Positions 8,211 through 18,752 are shown, counted from the first letter of the stretch. The stretch is DNA of 64,000 nt from Sphingorhabdus sp. M41 (GCF_001586275.1 NZ_CP014545.1:248001-312000), one strand, 5' to 3'. Translations and numbers: made by a program. The notes: generated by a model not told the origin, from the letters alone.

Positions 8211-9108
8211 GGCGCGGTTCCTCCGACAGGAGGTCGCTCAATATCGTGTCGGCCTTGGCAACTTCTGCCATCAGCACGTCATATTCGGGGATATCCGTGT
8301 CCCATTCGATCAGCGTGGCGATCGGGCCCGCGCGTTCGATAAAGCGCCGGTACAGGTTCCAGCTGACATCGCTGACCATCGAGCCGTGATCGTCGATCAG
8401 CAGCGGTCCGCTGTCATGTGTTTCCGTAGCGTGGCCGGCGAGATGGATTTCACCGACGATCGCCGGATCGATCGCGTCGATATAGGCTTCCATATCGAGT
8501 CCGACATTGGTCGCGGTCACCTCGACATTGTTTATGTCGAACAGCAGGCCGCAGCCTGCCTGACGACAGAGCGCATGGATGAAATCGGTCTCGCTCATCT
8601 CGTCGTCCCGATAGGAGAGATAGCGGGACGGGTTCTCGATCAGGATGGGACGCTGCAGCCGGTCCTGGACCTTGCCGATTTCGCCGGCGAAATGGTCGAG
8701 CGCGTTGCGCGTATAGGGGATGGGGAGCAGATCGGGATAGCGGTCATGGGCATGGCCGCTCCAGCTGAGATGGTCGGACACCATCTTTGGTTGGTAGCGG
8801 TCGCAGAGCGCGGCCAGTTTTTCCAGATCGTCATTATTGAGCCCATCGGCGCTGCCCAGGGAAAGGCCGACGCTGTGGAAGCTCAGCGGATAGGCCCCGG
8901 CGATGGCGGTGAGCCAGCGGTGCGCCGGACCGCCATCGCCGAAGTAATTCTGTGGATGAACCTCAACCCAGGAAGGGCGTTTCGTCTCTGCGGCATCATC
9001 CAGCACATTGCCATAATGCACCGACTTCAGACCTATGCCACCCGATGGGGGGAGGGAATGCGGCATAGTCATCACCGAAGAAACAAGGGGTTCAGAAATA
9101 TCGGCCAT
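8194..9108 (-). CDS. bufB: BufB: DUF692 (MNIO) multinuclear non-heme iron oxidase
   Basis: A 304-residue DUF692 TIM-barrel enzyme. The metal-ligand pattern of the MNIO family is visible in order: FHSVGLSLG, SDHLSW, IENPSRY, FDINNVEV, HLAGH, DDHG and IEWD. Characterised relatives (MbnB and bufferin enzymes) oxidise cysteine in a partner peptide into a sulfur-containing heterocycle. Here the substrate is almost certainly the BufA peptide encoded 18 bases upstream, with BufC (17-base overlap downstream) as partner. The start at 9108 lacks a clear ribosome binding site; ATGs at 9072 and 9066 are alternatives. Confidence 0.92.
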   Translation of the reverse strand: MADISEPLVSSVMTMPHSLPPSGGIGLKSVHYGNVLDDAAETKRPSWVEVHPQNYFGDGGPAHRWLTAIAGAYPLSFHSVGLSLGSADGLNNDDLEKLAALCDRYQPKMVSDHLSWSGHAHDRYPDLLPIPYTRNALDHFAGEIGKVQDRLQRPILIENPSRYLSYRDDEMSETDFIHALCRQAGCGLLFDINNVEVTATNVGLDMEAYIDAIDPAIVGEIHLAGHATETHDSGPLLIDDHGSMVSDVSWNLYRRFIERAGPIATLIEWDTDIPEYDVLMAEVAKADTILSDLLSEEPRHALAR

Positions 9109-9126
9109 CCACGGAATTTAGCGCGC

Positions 9127-9414
9127 TCAGCCCTTTTTGGGAACCGGTTTCGCATTGCCCTTGTGCGGGGTTAGCGTGCCGCCGAGTTTGGTGCATTCGC
9201 CCTTGGCAACATATTTCCAGGCATTGCCCTGATAATCGGCGGTCGATGTACCCGCGCAACTGGTACCCGGGCCCGCCGCGCAACCATTTTCTCCGGCCAG
9301 CGCGATGCCGTAGCATTTTTCCTTGGCACCTGCCGCCTGGGCAGGGGTGGCGGACAGGGTTGCAGCAGCGGCCAGGGCGGCAGCGGCGGCGGTCGATTTC
9401 ATCAAAACGGACAT
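9127..9414 (-). CDS. bufA: BufA (DUF2282) bufferin precursor peptide
   Basis: A 95-residue precursor with a signal peptide (about residues 1-28, Ala-rich, cleavage near PAQA-A) and a small core with exactly four cysteines: C34 (KCYGIA), C45 (NGCAAG), C53 (GTSCAG) and C74 (KGECT). This is the DUF2282 bufferin pattern. In the described bufferins the central cysteines are modified by the DUF692 enzyme and the mature periplasmic peptide binds copper, protecting cells. The basic C-terminal tail ([14 protein letters not shown]) is additional. The ATG at 9414 follows GAGAGGA. An exact SigF promoter lies 65 bases upstream, so copper or metal stress induction is expected. Confidence 0.9.
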   Translation of the reverse strand: MSVLMKSTAAAAALAAAATLSATPAQAAGAKEKCYGIALAGENGCAAGPGTSCAGTSTADYQGNAWKYVAKGECTKLGGTLTPHKGNAKPVPKKG

Positions 9415-9478
9415 GATATTTCCTCTCTCGAAAAATGGGGTAACAAGTCAGAGTCTGCCAAAGCGGGCTCACAGGACA

Positions 9479-9504
9479 TTCGGCGGGGTCGCCGATCCGG
9501 TTAC
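9479..9504 (-). promoter_or_regulatory. SigF-type promoter for the bufferin operon
   Basis: On the minus strand, GTAACC (9504-9499) is followed by exactly 16 bases and CGAA (9482-9479), identical to the Caulobacter SigF consensus GTAACC-N16-CGAA. The -10 element ends 65 bases before the bufA ATG, leaving an untranslated leader of about 55-60 bases. Position, strand and the presence of sigF in the same operon all agree, so this is a strong candidate for the main promoter. Confidence 0.82.
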
Positions 9505-9635
9505 ACGGCGCCTCCGTAGCAATGCGGATTGCCGACAAAACGAATCGCAATGCCTTGGAAATCCAACAAAAACACATAGAAATATTTTCCGCTCTTTCCC
9601 TTGACGGCGGATGAATAGCTATTACATGGAGCCTG

Positions 9636-9662
9636 TTAGCACTCGGAAGGAGAGAGTGCTAA
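9636..9662 (+). promoter_or_regulatory. CIRCE operator (HrcA binding site)
   Basis: A perfect TTAGCACTC-N9-GAGTGCTAA inverted repeat, the canonical CIRCE element bound by the HrcA repressor, lies 77 bases before groES. A TTGACG hexamer starts at 9601, with possible -10 sequences near 9620-9627, so the operator sits at or just after the transcription start. The hrcA gene itself is not in this window. Confidence 0.97.
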
Positions 9663-9739
9663 TTCACACAAATTCTGCTCTGCCGACCGGCCCAAAAGCC
9701 GGTCTGAAGAGTTTTGGATTGGACAAGAAAGGGAAATCT

Positions 9740-10030
9740 ATGAAATTTCGTCCATTACATGACCGTGTACTGGTGCGCCGCGTTGAAGCGGACGCAAAGA
9801 CCGCTGGCGGTATCATCATTCCGGATAGTGCACAGGAAAAGCCATCCGAAGGTAAAGTTGTCGCTGTCGGCAACGGCCTGAAAGACGACAATGGCAAAGC
9901 TACTCCACTCGACGTCAAAAAAGGCGACAAGATCCTGTTCGGCAAATGGTCCGGCACGGAAGTCACCGTCGACGGCGAAGAGCTGATCATCATGAAGGAA
10001 AGCGATATTCTCGGCATTCTCGAGAAATAA
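9740..10030 (+). CDS. groS: Co-chaperonin GroES
   Basis: The 96-residue lid of the GroEL chaperonin, starting [14 protein letters not shown]. It includes the mobile-loop region around [17 protein letters not shown] and the roof and core segments through [15 protein letters not shown]. Length and sequence are typical. The ATG at 9740 follows AAAGGGAAATCT, so an in-frame upstream start at 9611 is rejected because it would run across the CIRCE element. groEL follows after 47 bases in the same heat-shock operon. Confidence 0.97.
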   Translation: MKFRPLHDRVLVRRVEADAKTAGGIIIPDSAQEKPSEGKVVAVGNGLKDDNGKATPLDVKKGDKILFGKWSGTEVTVDGEELIIMKESDILGILEK

Positions 10031-10062
10031 GCGCTTATCCCGTCATCATTTCAATCAACTAA

Positions 10063-11730
<1,668 letters not shown>

Positions 11731-11766
11731 ACCCAACCGTTCAGTCTACGCTGAAATCTACAAGAG

Positions 11767-11795
11767 GGGCTGGAAGGAAACTTCCGGCCCTTTTT
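11767..11795 (+). terminator. Intrinsic terminator after groEL
   Basis: A 10-bp stem (GGGCTGGAAG with CTTCCGGCCC, one G-U pair) closes a GAAA tetraloop at 11777-11780 and is followed directly by five Ts (11791-11795). It begins 36 bases after the groEL stop. Confidence 0.92.
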
Positions 11796-11879
11796 CTGTG
11801 GATCGCCAGATGCGTTTGCAAATTGCGAAACATGTGCGATGAAGCATCGTTGAAAAACACAACGACAGGATGATGTCTT

Positions 11880-13727
11880 ATGCGCACCCGGCTTTCTCTT
11901 TTCAGCTCCGCTTTACTGGTCGGTCTGACTGCTCTGCCCATTGTTCCAGCGACTGCGGCTACCGAGCAAGCTGCAACGCAAGCCGCGAGCGAGACCGATC
12001 GCATCAACGCTTGGTTTGATGAGAAATATGAAGAAGAGCTGGCGTTCAGCCCGATTGAACAGACCTTTGTCGGGCGCAAGACCAGCTATGGCCTGATCGA
12101 CGATTTCAGCGATGCAGGGGCGGACAAGGAACTGGACTGGCGCCGTGCTGCGGTCACGGAAATGCAGAGCCGCTTTGACTATGACAAGCTCTCGCAGGAC
12201 GCGAAGATTTCCTATGATATCTGGATCTATAATCTCGAGCAGGCGGAAGCCGGGCTGCCGTTTCGTTCCAACAGCTATGCGCTGCACCAGCATAATGGGC
12301 TGCAGTCCTTTTTCCCGACGTTTCTGATCAATACGCACAAGGTTGAAACCGAAGCGGATATGCTTGGCTTCATTCAGCGCCTGTCGGGCGTCGCCACCGC
12401 GCTCGACCAGCTGCTGGCGCGGGCGAAAACCAATGCGGCGGCGGGAACCCGCCCGCCACGATTTGCCTATGAAGGGGTGATCGACCAGTCGCGCAAGATC
12501 ATCAGCGGTGCGCCCTTTGGCGATGGAGAGTCATCGGCAATCTGGACTGCGACCGAAGAGAAGCTGCAAGGACTGGTCGACAAGCAGATCATCGACGAGG
12601 CGCGGGCCGAGGTTTTGCGCGCAGAAGCGCGAGCGGCCCTGACCAATGCCTTTGCGCCTGCCTATCAACGGATTATCGCCTGGTATGAGGCCGACATGCC
12701 GAACACCGATGCGATGCCAAGGGGCGTCGGTGCGCTTGCCAACGGGCAGGCCTTTTACAATTACCGGCTGGCCAATCAAACGACGACCCAGTTAACTGCG
12801 GATGAAATTCATAATCTTGGTCTCAGCGAGGTCGCCCGTCTGCGCGCGGATATGGAGGCGATCAAGGACAAGGTTGAATTTGACGGTGACCTGAAGGCTT
12901 TCTTCAAATTCATCCGCGAGGATGATCGATTCTATTTTTCCGATGACGATGCGGGAGCGGATCAATATATCGCGGCAGCCAAGGCGCATATCGATGCGCT
13001 GAAAACAAAGCTGCCGGACTATTTTGGCATTCTTCCCAAGGCGGATCTCGAAGTGCGAAGAGTCGAAGCCTTCCGCGAACGCGATGGCGCAGCGCAACAT
13101 TATCGCAGCGGAACGCCCGATGGTTCGCGGCCCGGCATATATTATGCCCATCTGTCCGACATGCGGGCGATGCCGATCCCGACGCTAGAAGTCATCGCTT
13201 ATCATGAGGGTCTGCCCGGCCACCATATGCAGATTTCCATTGCCCAGGAACTGACCGGAATCCCGGTCTTCCGCACCCAGGCAGGCTATACCGCCTATAG
13301 CGAGGGCTGGGGTCTCTACTCGGAAACACTGGCCAAGGAAATGGGCGGTTATCAGGATCCCTATTCCGAATTTGGCCGGCTCACCAGCGAGATCTGGCGC
13401 GCGATCCGGCTGGTGGTAGACACCGGTTTGCACAGCAAGGGCTGGAGCGAAGAGCAGGCCGTTGCCTATTTCCTGGAAAACAGCTCGATACCGGAAGCGG
13501 CCGTGCGCTCCGAAGTGCGGCGTTATCTGGTCAATCCGGGCCAGGCGACCAGCTACAAGATCGGCATGATCAAAATTCTCGAATTGCGGGCGCGAGCCAA
13601 GGCCCGGCTCGGCGACCGGTTCGACATCCGTGGCTTTCATGACGTGATATTGGGCGGCGGGGCGTTGCCGCTCGGCATATTGGAACAGCGGGTCGATCAA
13701 TGGCTGGACGAAATGGCTCGCTCATAG
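11880..13727 (+). CDS. DUF885 family protein, exported metallopeptidase-like
   Basis: A 615-residue protein with an N-terminal signal peptide (about residues 1-27, ending TAATEQ). The rest matches the DUF885 family, whose members carry a zinc-peptidase-like helix; here it is YHEGLPGHH (about residues 441-449), followed by the conserved AYSEGWGLYSE. DUF885 proteins are thought to be peptidases, but substrates are not known to me. The ATG at 11880 follows AGGATGA. It stands alone between the groEL terminator and the MBL gene 45 bases downstream, which may share its transcript. Confidence 0.85.
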   Translation: MRTRLSLFSSALLVGLTALPIVPATAATEQAATQAASETDRINAWFDEKYEEELAFSPIEQTFVGRKTSYGLIDDFSDAGADKELDWRRAAVTEMQSRFDYDKLSQDAKISYDIWIYNLEQAEAGLPFRSNSYALHQHNGLQSFFPTFLINTHKVETEADMLGFIQRLSGVATALDQLLARAKTNAAAGTRPPRFAYEGVIDQSRKIISGAPFGDGESSAIWTATEEKLQGLVDKQIIDEARAEVLRAEARAALTNAFAPAYQRIIAWYEADMPNTDAMPRGVGALANGQAFYNYRLANQTTTQLTADEIHNLGLSEVARLRADMEAIKDKVEFDGDLKAFFKFIREDDRFYFSDDDAGADQYIAAAKAHIDALKTKLPDYFGILPKADLEVRRVEAFRERDGAAQHYRSGTPDGSRPGIYYAHLSDMRAMPIPTLEVIAYHEGLPGHHMQISIAQELTGIPVFRTQAGYTAYSEGWGLYSETLAKEMGGYQDPYSEFGRLTSEIWRAIRLVVDTGLHSKGWSEEQAVAYFLENSSIPEAAVRSEVRRYLVNPGQATSYKIGMIKILELRARAKARLGDRFDIRGFHDVILGGGALPLGILEQRVDQWLDEMARS

Positions 13728-13772
13728 CGATCAGACCAAATTGCGGCTGAATGCTGCACGGGGGAGAGACGA

Positions 13773-14867
13773 ATGGCGCAGCGCAAAGGGAAGATGAAAC
13801 CAATTCTGGCGGGCCTGCTGCTGTTGGTGGTTCTGCTCGCTGGGGCTGCATGGATTTTTCGGCCACAGATCGGTGAACGGTTATTCGCCCGGGCCGTCGA
13901 AACCGCCGTTTCGCGCGATATTATCGGCGATCTGCCGGACGGTATCAATGTCGCGCTTTGCGGTTCCGGTTCGCCGCTGCCCGATCCGACCCGGGCCGGT
14001 CCTTGCTCGGCTGTGATCATCGACGGCAAGATTTTCATCGTCGACATTGGCGGCGGCGCGGTGCGCAATCTGGGCCTGATGGGGCTGAACCCTGGTGCGA
14101 CCGAGGCTTTGTTACTGACCCATTTTCACAGCGATCATATCGACGGCATGGGGGAATTGATGCTGCAGCGCTGGGCTGGCGGTGGCCGCGACGCGCCTTT
14201 GCCGGTGATTGCACCGGAAGGGGTGGAAGTGATCGTCGACGGCTTGAACGCCGCTTATGCGGCTGACGTTCAGTATCGTATTGCCCACCATGGCAAAGCG
14301 ACGATGTCCCTGACCGGAGCGGGCGGCAAGGCAAAGCCATTTTCTATTCCCGAAGCGCAGCAGATGATGGTGGTATACGAGAAGGATGGCATCAAGATTA
14401 CCGCCTTTTCCGTGGCCCACAAACCGATCTCGCCCGCCGTCGGTTATAGGTTTGATTATAAAGGCCGCTCTGTGGTGTTCAGCGGGGACACGGTCAAACT
14501 CCCGATTGTTGCGAAAGCCTGCAACGGTTGCGACTTGCTGGTGCATGAAGTGCTGAATGCCGAGATGGTGGGAACCGTGGAAGCCGCATTCGAGAAAGCC
14601 GGTCGCAAGCGGATGGTGAAAATCATGTCGGACATTCCGGACTATCACACAACGCCGGTCGAGGCGGCGGAAACGGCGAAGGCGGCAAAGGCGAAAATGC
14701 TGGTCTTCTCGCATATCGTTCCGGCATTGCCGCTCGCCTATCTGGACGGCTATTTCATGAAGGGTGTCGACGTCGCTTATGATGGCCCGACAGTGCTGGG
14801 CAAGGACGGGATGCTGTTCAGCCTTCCCGCCAATAAGGATAGTATCGAACAGGGCGATCTTCTTTAA
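13773..14867 (+). CDS. Membrane-anchored MBL-fold metallo-hydrolase
   Basis: A 364-residue metallo-beta-lactamase-fold enzyme of the RNase Z/arylsulfatase-like branch. An N-terminal hydrophobic helix (about 10-30) probably anchors it outside the cytoplasm. The zinc-binding motif THFHSDHIDG (about residues 115-124) is intact, and further metal ligands appear in FSGDTVKLP and near the C-terminus in VFSHIVP. The substrate cannot be told from sequence. GGGGGAGAG precedes the ATG at 13773. It is followed after 29 bases by the reductase gene, so the two may form an operon. Confidence 0.82.
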   Translation: MAQRKGKMKPILAGLLLLVVLLAGAAWIFRPQIGERLFARAVETAVSRDIIGDLPDGINVALCGSGSPLPDPTRAGPCSAVIIDGKIFIVDIGGGAVRNLGLMGLNPGATEALLLTHFHSDHIDGMGELMLQRWAGGGRDAPLPVIAPEGVEVIVDGLNAAYAADVQYRIAHHGKATMSLTGAGGKAKPFSIPEAQQMMVVYEKDGIKITAFSVAHKPISPAVGYRFDYKGRSVVFSGDTVKLPIVAKACNGCDLLVHEVLNAEMVGTVEAAFEKAGRKRMVKIMSDIPDYHTTPVEAAETAKAAKAKMLVFSHIVPALPLAYLDGYFMKGVDVAYDGPTVLGKDGMLFSLPANKDSIEQGDLL

Positions 14868-14896
14868 GCTGCTATCGATCCAAGGAGAAAGCAGCC

Positions 14897-15901
14897 GTGA
14901 CCACAAACCGTTTTTGGCAATTGAACAGCCGTCCCGAAGCGCAGGATGTCTCGGGCGCGCTGTCACTGGAAAGCGAAGCAATGCCGGAGCTTGCCGATGG
15001 CGAAGTGCTGGTCAAAGCGGCCTATTTGTCAATGGATGCCGGCACCCGGATGTGGATGACCGAGCGCGAGGACAGCTATCAACCGCCCCTCGAGCTGGGC
15101 ACCAAGATGGTCGGGCTGGTGCTGGGCCATATTGCCGCTTCGCGTCATCAGGGATTTGCCGAGGGCGATCTGGTGCGCGGTTTCGGGCAATGGGCCGAAT
15201 ATAGCGTGCTGCAACCGGAATTGGCCGGACTGGTGAAGGTCGATGACAATATCGACGACATCAGGCAGCATTTCGGCGTGCTCGGCTTCAACGGCTGGAC
15301 CGCGCTTTGGGGCATAAAGGAAACGGCGGGTGTGAAGGCTGGCGACAATGTGCTGGTCTCTGCCGCTGCCGGGTCCACCGGCGTGCTGGCCTGCCAGGTC
15401 GCCAAGATATTGGGCGCGAATGTCTATGGTCTGGCGGGCGGCCCGGATAAATGCCGCTGGCTGGAAGAGGAGCTCGGCATCACCAAGGCGATCGATTACA
15501 AGAATGACGATATCGCCGCCGAGCTGGCGAAAGTGGAAGGCGGCATCAACGCCTATTTCGACAATGTCGGCGGGCCGATTCTCGATGCCGTGCTGCCCAA
15601 TATGGCGCTTTATGGCCGGATTGCGCTGTGCGGTCTGCTCGCCCAATATGAGGGCGACGGGCGCGGGCGGGGGCCGGAACATTTCGACCAGATATTGATG
15701 AAGCGGCTGCGCATCGAAGGGTTTTTCTCACCCGATTTTGCCGATCAGGGCGAGCGGCTGACGGTGGAGCTGAAACAATGGCTCGACGAAGGCTTGATCG
15801 ACACGCCCTTCGATGTGACGGACGGAATCGAGAATGTTCTCACCGCTTACGGAAAACTGTTCACCGGCGGCAATATCGGCAAGGTGCTGGTGAAAATCTA
15901 G
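14897..15901 (+). CDS. NADP-dependent medium-chain reductase (leukotriene B4 dehydrogenase/CurA type)
   Basis: A 334-residue zinc-free medium-chain dehydrogenase/reductase. The start NRFWQLNSRPEA and the NADP-binding segment VSAAAGSTGVLACQVAKILGA (near residues 151-171) are typical of the 2-alkenal or prostaglandin reductase branch, which reduces activated C=C bonds and detoxifies aldehydes. A Tyr/Asn pair common to the branch appears in INAYFDNVGG. The GTG at 14897 has a good AAGGAG upstream. Its stop codon forms a CTAG shared with the stop of the convergent MFS gene. Confidence 0.87.
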   Translation: MTTNRFWQLNSRPEAQDVSGALSLESEAMPELADGEVLVKAAYLSMDAGTRMWMTEREDSYQPPLELGTKMVGLVLGHIAASRHQGFAEGDLVRGFGQWAEYSVLQPELAGLVKVDDNIDDIRQHFGVLGFNGWTALWGIKETAGVKAGDNVLVSAAAGSTGVLACQVAKILGANVYGLAGGPDKCRWLEEELGITKAIDYKNDDIAAELAKVEGGINAYFDNVGGPILDAVLPNMALYGRIALCGLLAQYEGDGRGRGPEHFDQILMKRLRIEGFFSPDFADQGERLTVELKQWLDEGLIDTPFDVTDGIENVLTAYGKLFTGGNIGKVLVKI

Positions 15902-17112
15902 GCGTTGGCCTGCCGGAAGCGCATACCCCAGAGCGACAGTCCCATGATGGTCAGTGCATAGCAGATCGCCATGATCGAAATTCCCGACCAGCCGGCATAT
16001 TCGTAAACCGCCGCGCCGAGCCAGCTCGATATGCCGCCACCGATAAACATGATGACGATATAGATGGTCATCAGCCGGGTTCTGATTTCCGGTGCGCGGC
16101 TGAACAATATCGTCCGGCTGCAAATATCAACAGAAGCTCCGCCAATGGTGTTGAAAATAATCGCGATCACCAGAAGCCAGAGATTATGGCCGGCAAAGGG
16201 CAGAAGGCAAGCACCGGCGAGCTGTGCAAGAGAGAAATAGACGCGGGAGCGTTCGGCTCCGATATGGTCCGCGAAGCGGCCGGCATAAGGCGAGCCGAGG
16301 ACATTGATGATGGCGATGATGGCAAGATAGCCGACTGTATCGACACCGTAGCCAGTGCGCGGCAAATGCAGGCCTATTGCCAACCAAAGCGCCAGAAAAA
16401 GTCCGAAGGAAAGCGCCTGTATCAGGCCGCCCAGCGGCACTTCCGGCAGCGACTTCATGATCGGCCAGAGCGAGCGGAGCAGTTCGCTGTAACGCGGCGG
16501 TACGGCGTCAGAGGGCTTCTCGTCCCGTTTGCGCTCCATGATCAGCGGCAGCAGGATGACCAGCAACACCATGCTTGCCACCCCGACCCAATAGGCTGAT
16601 CGCCAGCCGAAATAATGACCGAGCAAGCCGCCGCCGACCCGGCTGCCCAATATTCCCAGAGTCACGCCAGAAGCCATGATCCCGGTAACATGTCCTATCC
16701 GTCCGGGGCCTACGCGGCGAGTCACATAGGCGGGCAGCAAATAGGGCGCGATGGTGACAAAGCCGAGCAGCGAAGAAGCGGCGACAAATGTTATGAAGCT
16801 TCCCGACAAAGCCATCGCCAGCACGGCAAGAAATTGCCCGGCGACAAATATCGTTACCAGCGCGCGGTTGTTGATACGGTCACCCAGCGGTAGCAGCAGC
16901 AATATGCCGAGCGCCAATGCTATCTGGTTGAGCGCCGGGGCAAGCCCGATCGTCGCGCCGCTGACACCGAATTCCTCGGCAACCGGCGTGATCAGCGGAT
17001 GGATATAATAGCCATTGGCAACCACCGCCGCTGTCGACAGCGCGAAGAGGAAAAGCTTGAGTTCGCTGATACGGGCGGGCGCATTGCTTTCGATGGGTTC
17101 GGGACTGCTCAT
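15898..17112 (-). CDS. MFS transporter
   Basis: A 404-residue major facilitator with about 12 membrane helices. The loop 2-3 motif is present as PLGDRINNRALV (about residues 79-90), and a second-half equivalent appears as PYAGRFADHIGAERSR. The overall look is of a drug:H+ or arabinose-efflux (AraJ-like) carrier of DHA type; the substrate is not predictable. It is a single gene, convergent with the reductase and 52 bases upstream of nothing obvious on its own strand. Confidence 0.85.
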   Translation of the reverse strand: MSSPEPIESNAPARISELKLFLFALSTAAVVANGYYIHPLITPVAEEFGVSGATIGLAPALNQIALALGILLLLPLGDRINNRALVTIFVAGQFLAVLAMALSGSFITFVAASSLLGFVTIAPYLLPAYVTRRVGPGRIGHVTGIMASGVTLGILGSRVGGGLLGHYFGWRSAYWVGVASMVLLVILLPLIMERKRDEKPSDAVPPRYSELLRSLWPIMKSLPEVPLGGLIQALSFGLFLALWLAIGLHLPRTGYGVDTVGYLAIIAIINVLGSPYAGRFADHIGAERSRVYFSLAQLAGACLLPFAGHNLWLLVIAIIFNTIGGASVDICSRTILFSRAPEIRTRLMTIYIVIMFIGGGISSWLGAAVYEYAGWSGISIMAICYALTIMGLSLWGMRFRQANA

Positions 17113-17164
17113 TTCCGTTTGCGCTTACGCGATAAGCGTGAAAGCGGAAAACAAAATTCCCGCA

Positions 17165-17848
17165 CTATTGCCTATCAATAATATCTGCGAGATCCGAGGC
17201 CTGCTTTTCATAAACCCGTTCGAGCAGCGCGGCGAGCAATGTGGGGTCGGCGACATCGGGATGGCCGCTGTTGAAGGGCGGATGCGGATCATATTCCAGG
17301 CTGAGCTGGATCGATTCGGCCACCTGTTGCCCGGCAATCTCCGCAACCACGGTCAATGCAAAGTCGATGCCCGAGGTCACTCCGCCAGCGGTAATGACAT
17401 TGCCGTCTTTGACCACGCGCGCTTTTTCATGCGTTGCGCCGAATTTTTCGAGCAATGCGGTATAGGCCCAATGGCTTGTAGCGCGCTTGCCTTCCAGTAA
17501 CCCGGCCGCGCCAAGCGCCAGCGAACCTGTGCATACCGAGGTCACATATTTGGCTTGCGCACCCTGCTTCCGCAAAAATTGCAGCGTGGCTTCATCCTGA
17601 ATGACATCTCTGGTGCCAAAACCGCCGGGAACGCAGAGCAGGTCGGCCTGCGGGCACGCCGCGAAATCGGTCGAGGGGAGAATGGCGAAGCCACTATCTG
17701 TCTGTATCGGCTTGATTGCTTTGGCCGCGGTGTGAACCACGGCACCGGGAATCCGGCACAGCACCTGCGCTGGACCCGTGAAATCCAACTGGGTGATGCC
17801 GTCAAACAGCAGAAAGACGATGTGAAAGGCTTTGGGGCTGTCGGTCAT
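17165..17848 (-). CDS. DJ-1/PfpI family protein, isonitrile hydratase-like
   Basis: A 227-residue DJ-1/PfpI-fold protein. The nucleophile elbow carries Cys in TSVCTGSLALGAAGLL (near residue 105), followed by KRATSHWAY, the pattern of isonitrile hydratase (InhA) and of the N-terminal half of GlxA-type regulators. No C-terminal AraC helix-turn-helix is present, so this is the stand-alone enzyme-like form. Conversion of isonitriles to N-formamides is the known reaction of the closest family; whether this protein does it is an inference. It lies on the minus strand, 52 bases before the MFS gene. Confidence 0.8.
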   Translation of the reverse strand: MTDSPKAFHIVFLLFDGITQLDFTGPAQVLCRIPGAVVHTAAKAIKPIQTDSGFAILPSTDFAACPQADLLCVPGGFGTRDVIQDEATLQFLRKQGAQAKYVTSVCTGSLALGAAGLLEGKRATSHWAYTALLEKFGATHEKARVVKDGNVITAGGVTSGIDFALTVVAEIAGQQVAESIQLSLEYDPHPPFNSGHPDVADPTLLAALLERVYEKQASDLADIIDRQ

Positions 17849-18032
17849 GGGGCTGCTCCGAGTTTCGAGATGCGCCCAGGCGATCGGCTGTAAAAATCGT
17901 CCGCTCCCCGATGGTAAGCCATCCTGATCTCGCCGGTCACGAACCGACGTATCCTAGCAGAAAATCAGCGTGCCAACAAACCGGAAGTGGGTGGCCAGAA
18001 TATATTCATGCTTTCTGTGCTAGATAATATGG

Positions 18033-18752
18033 ATGGATCATCGGACCGAAAATGGCTGGCAGGAGCGTGCCAAATCAATGGCTGGCGTGATCACCATTCA
18101 TGCCGCGATCGGCTATGCGCTGGTCAGCGGCATGGGGTTGGATATGGCGAAGACCGTAACCGCGGGGTTCAAGGTCATCAATATAACTCCCCCGTTGCCA
18201 CCGGAACCGGTTCCTGCCGAAAAACCCGCTGAAGCCTTGGAAGAGGCAGCCTCTCCAGAGAATTTGAGGGCTGCACCAACCCAGATTGTGGTGCCGATAC
18301 CGGAGATCAAGCTCAGGGTAGAATCCCCCGTGATTGCCGCGCCGGTTGCCGGTCCCGGGGACGAGAATATGGCCGGTGCCGCGGATCGGCCAGGCCCCGG
18401 CTCCGGTAGCGGAGGGCAGGGCGACGGCTATGGCGGTGGCGGCATTGTCAGCGGACCGCGCTATCTGTCCGGGACGATTACCCGCAAGGATATCCCGCAA
18501 TCGGTCTGGAAAGCCGGGAATCGGGGTAATGTCGTGGCGCATTTCACTGTCGGTACCGATGGCAGGGCAAGCGATTGCCGAATCCGGCAATCCAGTGGTC
18601 ATCCAGCTCTCGATGCCGTCACTTGCAAGCTGATCGAACAGCGTTTCCGCTTTGAACCGGCGCGGGACGCGCGCGGCCGGGCGGTGGCGCGACCTTATGG
18701 CTGGTTGCAAGAATGGTGGCAGGATGGCCGCGGGCCGCAGCGGACCGACTGA
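18033..18752 (+). CDS. Energy transducer TonB-like protein
   Basis: A 239-residue protein with the TonB layout: a short cytoplasmic start, one membrane helix (about 16-35), and a Pro/Glu-rich periplasmic linker (PPLPPEPVPAEKPAEALEE). A Gly-rich stretch (about 125-145) leads into a C-terminal TonB domain (about 155-235) with NVVAHFTVGTDGRASDCRI and PALDAVTCKLIEQRFRF. TonB links inner-membrane proton motive force to outer-membrane receptors. No exbB, exbD or receptor gene is adjacent, so it is an orphan here. Two cysteines in the C-terminal domain may form a disulfide. It ends 7 bases before the convergent DUF1993 gene. Confidence 0.83.
   Translation: MDHRTENGWQERAKSMAGVITIHAAIGYALVSGMGLDMAKTVTAGFKVINITPPLPPEPVPAEKPAEALEEAASPENLRAAPTQIVVPIPEIKLRVESPVIAAPVAGPGDENMAGAADRPGPGSGSGGQGDGYGGGGIVSGPRYLSGTITRKDIPQSVWKAGNRGNVVAHFTVGTDGRASDCRIRQSSGHPALDAVTCKLIEQRFRFEPARDARGRAVARPYGWLQEWWQDGRGPQRTD

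Noticed and set aside
9611-9739. Upstream in-frame extension of groES
   Set aside because: It would translate through the CIRCE operator and add 43 residues not present in GroES; the ATG at 9740 has a good ribosome binding site.
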